Assembly (NCBI GenBank): GCA_036383895.1
Contig: DASVNK010000063.1
Location: 124,001-188,000, forward strand
DNA from: DASVNK01 sp036383895
GTDB taxonomy: Bacteria > Verrucomicrobiota > Verrucomicrobiia > Limisphaerales > SXQI01
DNA length: 64,000 nucleotides
Direction: 5' to 3'
Part shown: piece after piece, positions 40,336 to 49,300 of the stretch
How positions within the stretch are numbered: position 1 is the first letter of the stretch
Layout: each line of letters opens with the position of its first letter
Notes under the pieces: model-generated
What the model was told of the DNA's origin: nothing
The model's database searches: none
Seen by the model: the letters and a program-made list of their open reading frames with translations, nothing else
Position numbers and translations under genes: made by a program

Positions 40336-41158
40336 ACGCAAAGGTGTCTCCCATCTCTTTCAGTTCGAAATCGGCGGTTAATCGCAAGAGTGATTCAGAA
40401 GCGCCTACAAATAAATGAGCACGCGGCGGCATGCGCGAGGCAAAGGTGGCCACGGTTTGGCGAATGGCGTGCGGCGAAAAATAGATGAACACATTTCGAC
40501 AGAAGACTACCGGCGCCCGCGCCAACGCTGAAATCTCCTCGGTGGCCAGCAGGTTCGCCCGCTGAAAAGTGACACGCCGAGCGATCTCCGGCCGGAGACG
40601 CCATGCGTTCCCATCCGGAACAAAATATTTTGCCTTTAAATCCGGCGACAAACAGCGGAAGGATTTTTCGCGGTAAATAGCGGCTCGGCACTTTTCCAAA
40701 GCCGATTCGCTGCCATCACTGCCGCGAATCTCGATGGGGTAACCCTCATATCCTGCTTCCAAAAGGGCGATCAGGATGCTGTAAGGCTCCTCGCCAGTAG
40801 CACAGGCCGCACTCCAAATTTGCAGAGGGGCGGTCGTCTTTTTAAACCACTCGGGAACTAAAACGCTGGTCAGCAGGTGGATTTGCGCCATCTCGCGCCA
40901 GAAGTAAGTCTCCTGGACAGACAAGGCATCCATCACGCGAGCCCAATCGTCCACGCCGTTCTCTTCGTATTTCAGGAGATAATAATATTCCAGGAGCGAG
41001 TAACAATTACGCTCGATAGCGAGCGGCTCGATCTTTTCGACGAGCAGATCGAGACGGCCCGAATCAAAGAAAATGCCCGTACGTTCATGGATCAAATCCC
41101 TGAGAAGCGGCTGGATTCCCGCGGGAACCAGTAATTTTCGACCCGTGGCGACGTCCAT
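40322..41158 (-). CDS. cheR: CheR methyltransferase (receptor adaptation)
   Basis: This 278-residue protein has the CheR N-terminal helical domain (LVPAGIQPLLRDLIHERTGI) and the SAM-binding domain: WSAACATGEEPYSILIALLE, IEIRGSDGSESALEKCRAAI and VVFCRNVFIYFSPHAIRQTV. It ends with FVGASESLLRLTADFELKEM. It methylates glutamates of the receptor encoded just downstream in transcription order reversed (MCP at 41171). The ATG at 41158 is preferred to the TTG two codons upstream. It begins 12 bases after the MCP stop and overlaps cheB by 14 bases, so methylation and demethylation enzymes are produced together. Confidence 0.94.
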   Translation of the reverse strand: MDVATGRKLLVPAGIQPLLRDLIHERTGIFFDSGRLDLLVEKIEPLAIERNCYSLLEYYYLLKYEENGVDDWARVMDALSVQETYFWREMAQIHLLTSVLVPEWFKKTTAPLQIWSAACATGEEPYSILIALLEAGYEGYPIEIRGSDGSESALEKCRAAIYREKSFRCLSPDLKAKYFVPDGNAWRLRPEIARRVTFQRANLLATEEISALARAPVVFCRNVFIYFSPHAIRQTVATFASRMPPRAHLFVGASESLLRLTADFELKEMGDTFAYVRI

Positions 41159-41170
41159 TGGCAACCCCGA

Positions 41171-43273
41171 TTAAATCGAGGGTCCCTGCGTGGGGTTCAC
41201 TGGACTGCGCGTCCGCCGGCGCCCGGGGGGCGTTTGCGAGGAAACGGATCTTCCAGGCGAGGATTGATCTGCCGAATCTCCAACACTCTTACTAATAGCG
41301 CGTGCTTCCCTGGAGGTTGCGGCGGAAACATCGGAAACTTCACGAATTTTTTGCAAAAGGACCGTGCCGTTTTTGGAATGTTCGATGTTGGCGCGGGTAA
41401 TCAGTTTGATCTGCTTTGCGATATCCGCGGAGCCCGCATGGATTTCTTTCACCGCTCTGGCTTGTTCTTCCATCGCGCGCGCGGCCTGGGTGGTTTGCTG
41501 TCGCAAAGCGTCTGCAGCAGTGGTGATCTCCTGCGCGCTGCGGGCTTGTTCAGCCATTGCTTTGGTAACACGACTTATCTGTCCGGCCAGGCGGTCAGAT
41601 TCGCGGGAAAGCTGTTCGGTGGCAGTGGCCTGTTCGGCCAGAGCACGAGAGGAGGAGGTCGCACCTTGCCGCATGGATGCGACGGCCTGCGCAATTTGTC
41701 CCGCGGCATTGGCCTGCTCCGTCATCGCTTTGCGGAACTGACCGGCAATCGAAGTGGTCGATTGCGCAGCCTTCATCACTTCGCGAGCGGCTTTGCCTTG
41801 CTCGGCGGTCGCCTGTGAAACTTCCTTCGCGCCTTTGCGCATGTGTCCGGTGGCCTGAACGATTTGATTCGCGGCCCGGGCCTGCTCGGCGGAACCGGTG
41901 GCAATCTGGCGCGCCTGACCGAGCGTCGTATTAATCGCCTCCGTCACGTTCTTGACGCTGATAATCTGTTCCTCGCTCGCTCGGGCGATTTGCGCAACGA
42001 AGGTTGAGCTTTCGTTGATGCCACTGAGAATCGTCTTTAAACCCGCAAGTCCAGCTTCAGATTGTTGGTTGCTCTCATCGGCCAGGCGCGCGTTGGCCGC
42101 CGCTGCGTCCGTCGCCTCGCGCGTCACATCCTCCAATCCACGAACCATCTCGGTGACGTCGGCGCTCGCCTTCGCGCAACGATCAGCCAGATTCCGAATT
42201 TCCTCCGCCACCACCGCAAAGCCCCGCCCCGCTTCTCCAGCGCGAGCAGCTTCGATGGAGGCATTGAGGGAAAGCAAATTCGTGCGCTCGGCAATAATAG
42301 TGATCGTGTTTACAATCCCCGAAATCTCCCGAGTCCGCTTGTTCAATTCGCGCATGACGTTCGTTGTTCCGGTCATTCCGGCGGAAACCTTTGCGATGCC
42401 CTGAATCGATTGCTCAATTTTCTGGCCGCCTTCATCCGCCTGGCGCAACACCCGCCGGCTCGTTTCCTCAGTCCGCTTCACCAGATCGTTTACTGAACGG
42501 CTGGAACGCTCCATTTCGGTGGCGCTGGTGGCGGCGTCGCCGGCCACCTGGGTAATCTTTTCGGAGCTTTGCGCCACACCCTGGATCGAGCGGGCCATCT
42601 CTTCGATCGACGTCGCTGTTTCCTCAACCGATGTGGCGAGGCTTTCGGACATCCCGCTGACCTCTTCGATGGAAGCCGCCATTTCGTTGATGCTAGATGA
42701 CGTCTGCTCCGCTGCCGTGGTCAAATCATCCGCGCCGCCCGAGACGGTTTGAATCGAGCGGCTCATCTCTTCGATGGAGGCAGCTGTTTCCGTAATCGCC
42801 GTCGCCAAATCTTCACCATCCTTGTTAATCCGCTTCACGGACGCGCTCACTTCGGTGATCGCGGAAGTCACCTCCTGCGCCGAGGTCGCCATCTCCTGCG
42901 CTTCGGCAGTCACCCCCTGAATCGAAGTGGAGGTGCTCTTGATGGAGGCGACCGTTTGAGCAGTGGCGGTCGCAACTTGCGAAATATTCGCGGTGACCTG
43001 TTCGACCGAAGCCGCAATCTCGTTGGTGGAGGAGACGATTTGTTCGGCGGCGGTCGCGACGGACTGGGCCTGGCCCGCTGTTTCCTTCAGCGAAGTCGCC
43101 ATCTTGTTCGTCTCGGTCGTGGCTTCCTCCAGCGTTCGATTCTGCACCTCAAGACCGTCGTTAATTCGTATGATGACCGAGCGGATTTCTTCCACAGCAA
43201 GGTTGCTGGCAGAACCTTTGGGCGTGGCAGAATGTGATTGGCCGTTGGGTGAAGATGTCTTTGGCTTTTGCAT
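41171..43273 (-). CDS. Soluble methyl-accepting chemotaxis protein without sensory domain
   Basis: The 700-residue product is helical from end to end, with no signal peptide, membrane span or ligand domain. After a short Ser/Lys-rich N terminus, long heptad-like repeats fill residues 30-280 (for example AEQIVSSTNEIAASVEQVTA and SITEVSASVK-type). The signalling tip is RTNLLSLNASIEAARAGEAG with RGFAVVAEEIRNLADRCA, the standard MCP hairpin with E-A-A-R-A-G. More repeats follow (GQIAQAVASMRQGATSSSRA) and the Arg/Pro-rich tail ends the protein. A cytoplasmic, sensorless MCP with a coiled-coil extension resembles FrzCD-type receptors. It lies three bases after cheW and 12 before cheR. Confidence 0.92.
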   Translation of the reverse strand: MQKPKTSSPNGQSHSATPKGSASNLAVEEIRSVIIRINDGLEVQNRTLEEATTETNKMATSLKETAGQAQSVATAAEQIVSSTNEIAASVEQVTANISQVATATAQTVASIKSTSTSIQGVTAEAQEMATSAQEVTSAITEVSASVKRINKDGEDLATAITETAASIEEMSRSIQTVSGGADDLTTAAEQTSSSINEMAASIEEVSGMSESLATSVEETATSIEEMARSIQGVAQSSEKITQVAGDAATSATEMERSSRSVNDLVKRTEETSRRVLRQADEGGQKIEQSIQGIAKVSAGMTGTTNVMRELNKRTREISGIVNTITIIAERTNLLSLNASIEAARAGEAGRGFAVVAEEIRNLADRCAKASADVTEMVRGLEDVTREATDAAAANARLADESNQQSEAGLAGLKTILSGINESSTFVAQIARASEEQIISVKNVTEAINTTLGQARQIATGSAEQARAANQIVQATGHMRKGAKEVSQATAEQGKAAREVMKAAQSTTSIAGQFRKAMTEQANAAGQIAQAVASMRQGATSSSRALAEQATATEQLSRESDRLAGQISRVTKAMAEQARSAQEITTAADALRQQTTQAARAMEEQARAVKEIHAGSADIAKQIKLITRANIEHSKNGTVLLQKIREVSDVSAATSREARAISKSVGDSADQSSPGRSVSSQTPPGRRRTRSPVNPTQGPSI

Positions 43274-43276
43274 AGG

Positions 43277-43792
43277 TTATGGAGTTGCGGCCGCAGCCGG
43301 GCTAGGTTCCGTAGCGGCCTGAGCGATTACTTCAGAAAGCGAGTTGGCAAGTGATTCGTCCTTGTCGAGGTTCAAGACCGCGTCCAGATCGAGAATTAAA
43401 ATCAACCGGCCGTCGATGGTGGTGAGTCCCTTCAAATAATTTCCGGCTACCCCAGTGAGCGCTTTCTCAATGGGTCGAATCGCGGTGGCGGGAACTTTCT
43501 TGAACTCCCGGGCACTATCAACGATCAAGCCGACGATTCTCTGCTGAGTCTGGGCGAAGACGATCCGTGTCCGCAGATCTGGCTCCTGGCGCGGAAACCC
43601 GAAGCGGACGCGAAGATTGAGGGCGGGAATCACCTGCCCGCGCGAAAACACCACGCCATCGATAGCGCGATGCGCGTTGGGGACGAGCGTCACATGCTCG
43701 AGCATTTCTATGTGCTGCACGCTCGTACTAGGAATCGCGTAAATCGCTTTAGCGATTTCGAACAGCACATAGGTCTCTGTTTGCGCCGTCAT
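43277..43792 (-). CDS. cheW: CheW coupling protein
   Basis: This 171-residue protein starts MTAQTETYVLFEIAKAIYAI and has the CheW SH3-like fold pattern: HIEMLEHVTLVPNAHRAIDG, VVFSRGQVIPALNLRVRFG and VGLIVDSAREFKKVPATAIR. The region GNYLKGLTTIDGRLILILDL is the conserved end. It bridges CheA and the MCP. A longer open frame upstream is rejected because the ATG at 43792 lies one base after the cheA stop (TGATATG). The Ala/Pro-rich C terminus (AATEPSPAAAATP) is unusual and probably disordered. Three bases separate it from the MCP gene. Confidence 0.92.
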   Translation of the reverse strand: MTAQTETYVLFEIAKAIYAIPSTSVQHIEMLEHVTLVPNAHRAIDGVVFSRGQVIPALNLRVRFGFPRQEPDLRTRIVFAQTQQRIVGLIVDSAREFKKVPATAIRPIEKALTGVAGNYLKGLTTIDGRLILILDLDAVLNLDKDESLANSLSEVIAQAATEPSPAAAATP

Positions 43793-43793
43793 A

Positions 43794-45773
43794 TCAATTG
43801 GTCTCCACAAAAGTATCTTCCAGGTTCGGGCGCACCGCGCCACTCGTAAAGGCTGCGCCGTCCAGAATCAAAACTGGCCGGCCATCCCCGAGTTCAGTCG
43901 CGCCAGCCACTCCCGGGGCCTGGATGAGCGGATCGCGAATTGTCCTTACGACAATCTCGCGCTGACCATGAATTCGGTCGACCACAAGTCCGGAACTACC
44001 TCGATCGGAATTCAAAACGAGAACGCACATCCTTTCCTGCGCTCGGCGCGCCAGACGAAAAAACGATGACAGCCGAATTATCGGAAGCACCCCTTCACGA
44101 TACGGAATCACTTCCAACCCATTCACCATTTGGATTTCTTCCTCGGTCACCGGCATTACTTCCGCGACAAAATTTTGCGGAACCGCGCACGTCTGGTCCG
44201 CAGCCGAAACGATCAGCGTTTCCGCGATCGCCAGAGTGAGTGGAACGCGAATAATAAATCGCGATCCTTTTTTTTCTTCGGTCTCCAGAGACAGCGTTCC
44301 GCCAAGTTCCCGGACCGTGTTGCATACCACCGCCATCCCCATGCCGCGCCCGGCCACGCGGTCAGCGTCCGTGCGGGTCGAAAATCCAGGCGCGCAAAGT
44401 ATTTCCAGCAGCGCGGCGCGGTCGACAACCTCCGGCACTGAAATCCCCAATTGCGCCGCACGTCGCAAAACGGCGTTCTCGCTGATGCCACGGCCGTCAT
44501 CGGCCACCGTGATCACGACGGAATCTCCGTTCGTGGCCGCGGTCAAACTGATCACCGCTTCCTCAGCTTTCCCCGCTTCCCGCCGCTCTTGCGGCGTCTC
44601 GACCCCATGACTGAAAGAATTCCGCACCAGGTGCAGCAAGGAATCCTTCATCTGCTCGATCAAATACTTGTCGATCTCCGTTTGTTGTCCTTCCATTCTG
44701 AGGCGGACTTTCTTCTGGCTTTCCCGTGCCAGATCGCGCACGACGAATGGCATGCGCGCAAAAATCTCCGCCACCGGCACCATGCGCACGCGCATGATTC
44801 CTTCCCGCAATTCCCGTAGTGAGCGCCCCAAACCGGTGTTGATCTCCCGCAGCACGCCGATATCCAGCAACTCCCCCTTTCGCGAAAGCCGGTTCACTTC
44901 CTCCTCAAAGCGCGATCGTTTGATCACCATCTCTCCAACGATACGCATCAGGTCATCCAGCCTCGGCAGATCCACACGGACCACATGCGATGGCGCGATA
45001 AACGGATTATGCTCCTGAAGAGAGGCCTCTGCGCGCTGAGCGGCAACATTCGGCTGATCCACCAACTCCGGCGTAATCCCGTCCGCCTCCCAACTCGCGA
45101 TCTCCGTCGGCGTCTCCTTCATCCCAACGATGAACTCGAACGCCACCTTTCCCTCCCCACGCACCTGCGGGGTGGCCCGAAGCACCTCTCCGCGCTCCGT
45201 CAGGCGCGTCCGCACTGAATTAATATTTATACCTCGTTCATCCAATTGCTTTGACGGGATGAAAGTAAACTTCCAAAGCACCAGCCCACGCGAGCGCGCT
45301 TCCTCGACGGAAGCAGCAGGAGGACTCGCACTGCCAGGCGCATCCTCCTCCGGTTCCGGTTCGGCTTTTCCCGACGCTTTCTGCAAATTCTCCACCAACA
45401 CGTCGGTGCCCGGTAACGACTGCCCCGCGCGAAACGCGCTCGCGATTTGCTCAAGCCGTTGCGTCGCGAGCATCAGCAACTCTACGCCAGCCGCGCTCAA
45501 TATCAGAGAACCGCGCATCACTTCTCGCAGGTATTCTTCGGTCGCGTGCGCAAGTTCCTCCGCCACGCGCAGGCCGACGATGGCTGAAATGCCCTTGAAG
45601 GAATGAAAATTGCGAAACAATGCTTCAATCACCGTCCGATCCGCCTGCGCCTTGCCGATCGAAGGCTCGAGCATCAGCAGCGATTCCCGGATGTGCGCGA
45701 GGTGTTCTTCGCACTCCGTGAAAAAATCATCCAGCAGCTCCCGCTGCAACTCCGGTGACACGTCCGGACTCAA
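43794..45773 (-). CDS. cheA: CheA chemotaxis histidine kinase
   Basis: The 659-residue kinase has a P1 HPt domain with the phosphoacceptor His57 (FRNFHSFKGISAIVGL), a P2-like region of about 200 residues, and a P3 dimer helix (RVDLPRLDDLMRIVGEMVIK). The P4 ATPase has HLVRNSFSHGVETP, TVADDGRGISENA and GRGMGMAVVCNTVRELGG. The C-terminal CheW-like domain contains YREGVLPIIRLSSFF. The usual Asp of the N-box DHG triplet is Ser here (SFSHG). No ATG lies before the HPt region; a TTG at 45773, forming TTGA with the regulator's stop and having GAGGG upstream, is the best start. The frame is open 72 codons further. It is the core kinase of the system. Confidence 0.92.
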   Translation of the reverse strand: MSPDVSPELQRELLDDFFTECEEHLAHIRESLLMLEPSIGKAQADRTVIEALFRNFHSFKGISAIVGLRVAEELAHATEEYLREVMRGSLILSAAGVELLMLATQRLEQIASAFRAGQSLPGTDVLVENLQKASGKAEPEPEEDAPGSASPPAASVEEARSRGLVLWKFTFIPSKQLDERGININSVRTRLTERGEVLRATPQVRGEGKVAFEFIVGMKETPTEIASWEADGITPELVDQPNVAAQRAEASLQEHNPFIAPSHVVRVDLPRLDDLMRIVGEMVIKRSRFEEEVNRLSRKGELLDIGVLREINTGLGRSLRELREGIMRVRMVPVAEIFARMPFVVRDLARESQKKVRLRMEGQQTEIDKYLIEQMKDSLLHLVRNSFSHGVETPQERREAGKAEEAVISLTAATNGDSVVITVADDGRGISENAVLRRAAQLGISVPEVVDRAALLEILCAPGFSTRTDADRVAGRGMGMAVVCNTVRELGGTLSLETEEKKGSRFIIRVPLTLAIAETLIVSAADQTCAVPQNFVAEVMPVTEEEIQMVNGLEVIPYREGVLPIIRLSSFFRLARRAQERMCVLVLNSDRGSSGLVVDRIHGQREIVVRTIRDPLIQAPGVAGATELGDGRPVLILDGAAFTSGAVRPNLEDTFVETN

Positions 45774-46228
45774 AGGCCAGCCCTCGTTTCTACTCTCGTT
45801 TCCGCTCGCGCCTCGCGCTGCAAATTCAGTTGACCTAAAATCCTTTCTCTCAGGATCCCAGCGGAGATTGGCTTGACGAGATACTCCACTGCTCCCAGGT
45901 TCAGCGCCCGTTGCATGTCGTCGTGATCGTTCGATCCGCTCAACACAATCACGTTCGGCAAAGATTGAGCTTCGGAGGCGCGTAACCACTCCAAAACTTC
46001 AAAGCCGCTCGTCACCGGCATTTTCAGATCCAGAAAGATTAAAACCGGCCAGTGCCCGGAAGCCGCCTTCTCTCGTTTGAGCATTTCAATAGCAACTTTC
46101 CCGTTCTCCGCGCGCAAAAGAGAGCAGCCGGCATTCGCTTTTCGAAGGGCGCGATCAAAAAAGAAGGCATCGTCATCGGAATCTTCGGCGAGAAACACTC
46201 GAAGGTGAGATTGCTCTGTAGAGACCAT
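45770..46228 (-). CDS. Response regulator (Rcp1-like REC domain), first gene of the chemosensory operon
   Basis: This 152-residue protein is a single REC domain with VFLAEDSDDDAFFFDRALRK (acidic cluster), Asp67 in WPVLIFLDLKMPVTSGFEVL and VIVLSGSNDHDDMQRALNLG followed by EYLVKPIS. The DLKMP motif and the Asp-rich N terminus are typical of Rcp1-like regulators paired with soluble or bacteriophytochrome-like kinases. The ATG at 46228 gives the usual N terminus; longer frames add an unlikely leader. Its stop overlaps the cheA TTG start. It could receive phosphate from CheA or from the PAS-GAF kinase at the far end of the operon. Confidence 0.9.
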   Translation of the reverse strand: MVSTEQSHLRVFLAEDSDDDAFFFDRALRKANAGCSLLRAENGKVAIEMLKREKAASGHWPVLIFLDLKMPVTSGFEVLEWLRASEAQSLPNVIVLSGSNDHDDMQRALNLGAVEYLVKPISAGILRERILGQLNLQREARAETRVETRAGL

Positions 46229-46381
46229 GGTCCGTGTGCATTCGTCCTTCGACCCAAAGGAGAGTGCGGACTCATGAGGCTGCCATTCGCGAAAACTCAA
46301 ATCAATACCTAGATACAAAATCAGGGAAAACCTGAGCACCCATGAGCAGAACTTTGAGGACGGCCGGGCGGTTCCGGACCT

Positions 46382-49300
46382 TCAGCGCTTGCGACGCGAC
46401 AAAGCCTCTTTAGCAAGTTTCAGGTTTTCGCCTTGCAGGTGGCTGAGCGCGGCTTCAAGTGCGGCAGAGGCTTCGGGGGAGTTGATATCGGCGAGGCCGC
46501 TGATGGCGCCCATTTGCAATTCGGGATGAGTAACTTTGACGAGGTAGCGGACAAGCTGCGGACCGCGGCGTTCCCAGCCCTGGAGCGGGATCATTCGGAG
46601 CGCGTCGTAACGGGTGCCACTTGGGACTTTCTCGTCGTCAGCCATGGTGGCGGAAAGATCCAGGGCGCGGGTGAATCGGGCCTGGAGGGAATTGTCGCCC
46701 GAGAGAATCTCGCCAATTCGTTCGGCGGGCCAGAGACCGCGCTGGCTGACGCCGTTGATGATGCCGCCGCCGATGACGACAGCCTGCCAATCGCGCAAGG
46801 GTTCATTCTCGAGCGGAAGAGACACATCGAAGACCTGTTTTATTTGGGCGGCATCGTTCCGCTTACCGCAAGCGATGGCCACGCGCCAGATCCATGGAAC
46901 GCGCACATATTCCTCTGGGGTGCCCGTTTTGAGATCGCGCGTCATTTCTTTGATGAGCGCGGCGGCGAATTGGGGATTGGCATTGATGGCGGAAGCGCGC
47001 GCGGGTTCAGGGCGAGTCGAATCGAGAATGAAGCGCGCGACGGAAGCCGGATCGCGCAGGACTTCGTCGCTGCCGGGGGAGGCGGAGGCGATCTGCGCCT
47101 CCTGTCGTGCGATGGGCCACTTCGGTTTTTTCCCGGCAGGCGTGAAAGCAATCGTGCGAAGATCAATGAGCGCCGTGCGAATCGGAGCTTGCGGTTTGAA
47201 AATCGCGCGGTGCGTGCCGGCGGTCAAAGTCAGGGCGCCGATGTGGATTTGTCTGTAGTTGCTCCAATCATCGCCGGTCGTGGCGATTTTTCCATTCAAG
47301 GAGGCATCGGCGACACTAAGAATGAAGCTATTGCCACCGGCATTCGCCGCGGACGCGTAGTCGATATAAACATCGTAAGCCCCGGGCTGATCAACCTGGA
47401 ACGACCAGGCGACTTGATCATCCGCACTGTGCCACATGCCGATATTCCGGTAGGCTGATTCGAAAGTGATTTGGTCGCCGTAGATTTCGGCATTGGCGGC
47501 AGCGAGCAGGAGCGCACCATCCGGGCCGGCTTTGACGAGCTGCGGATTATTGCCAGGAATCTCTTTGCGGGTATTTCCAGAACGGACAAAGGCGATCAGG
47601 TCGGCCATGTGCTGCGGGGCGATCCCCTGCTCCAGTCCTTCGGGCATAAGTGAAAGAGACAAGGCACGGATGGTGGCAATGTCCGCACGCGAAATGGTCT
47701 CAGCAGCGCCGGTGCCGGAAATCAGGGTGAGGCTATTCGCGTTTTCGTTTTTGATGATGCCGCTGAGACTGCGATCATCTTTCAAGTCGACCTGGTAATG
47801 AACGAAGCGGGGCTCGATGACCGCGTTCGGGTCGAGGATGTTTTTGATCCAGTATTCCGTATCGCGAGCGCGCAACGGAGCGAGGTCCGGACCGACATCG
47901 TGGCCGACGCCGTTCAAGGCGTGGCAGGAGGCACAATTCTTCTCGAAGATGGCAGCGCCGGCGATGGGATTTCCGACGAGAGTCAGCGCGGTTTTGTAGT
48001 CCTCCAGCACCTTCGCACGGCCAGTGATGGCTTCGACCGGAAGAACTTTTGCGGCAAGATCGCGAATTTCCGGTTTGTTGATCGAGGCGAGCCGCTGGCG
48101 GTCGGTGTGGCTGATTTCAAGCGGTTCGACAATGTTTTCCTGAACGGCTTTTAGCAATGCGCTGCTCCATTCTTCGCGTTCCAACAGGAGCCGCACCAGT
48201 TCGGCGCGGGCGGTGGGAGCAGTATCCGGCCACTGACTGAGAATACTTTTTGCGACTGACGGCGATTTCTGGCGCTTGAGAGCGGCGAGCGCGCTGCGGC
48301 GTAAGATCTCAGAAGGATTGCGCGCGGCTTGGGTGAGGACAGCGAGAGACTCGTCTGAAGACACACGACCGAGAAGTTTGATGGCTGCGGCACGTTTCGT
48401 TTCGCTGGCATCGTTGTCCTGCGCGATTTTGCGGGCGCTGGTCGTGGCGGCCTGCAGGCGTTCGTTCGTCGAAGCATCGAGCAGGTTTTCAATTCGGCTT
48501 CCGCGTCGCTCCACGTTTTCGAGTAAGGTCGCCAAGGCCGACATCTGGCCTTCGTCCAGGGGGACATTCCGTATCGGCAGCGAAGCAGCAATCGCATGCT
48601 GAACAACCTTCGGGTCTGCCGAATTCGCGGCGGTCGCGACGAGCGGAGCAATCCAATTGGCGCGTCCCGGAGTGGTTTCCTCAACGGACATCACCGCGGT
48701 GAGGACTTCGCCGCAATGATCGACGGTAGAACTGAGAACCGCAGAGCGAATCTCGAGGTTGTTCAGCCATGCTTTCGCGAGACTGCCGAGCGCTTGTCCC
48801 GCTTGCGGCGCGGGCGATTCGCCGAGAGTGAACGCCAATTGGCGGACAACCAAAAGGGAAGGATCATTCGTGAGCGTCAGGATCGATTGCAGGACGCCTT
48901 CAGCTTGAGCGTTGCCTTTCTTGAGGAACGGCTCAGCGAGGCGAAGGGCATGTTCGCGAACCTCGGACGCTGGATCGTTGAGCGCGCGTTGGATTTGTTT
49001 CCAGTCGTTCCCGGAAATGCCGTCCGCCGCCGCGAGCGCCTGCAAGCGAACTTGCGAGAGTTTTGCGCTGGCGGCGAGCTCTTGCAGTTTAGCAATCGCG
49101 TTTTTGTCTTTGCGGGTGATGAGTTCGATGTGAACGCGATCGCGATCGATTCCGTTGGGAGAGTCGAGCGCGGCGGCGAGATCGGCCCTTTTGAGCTTTG
49201 TGAGATCGCGAATCGGGCGGAGCGAACGATCGGTTGGGACAACCCGGTAAATGCGTCCGCGATCTGCGCCGGCGCGCATGTCAATCTGCGAGAGTCGTCC

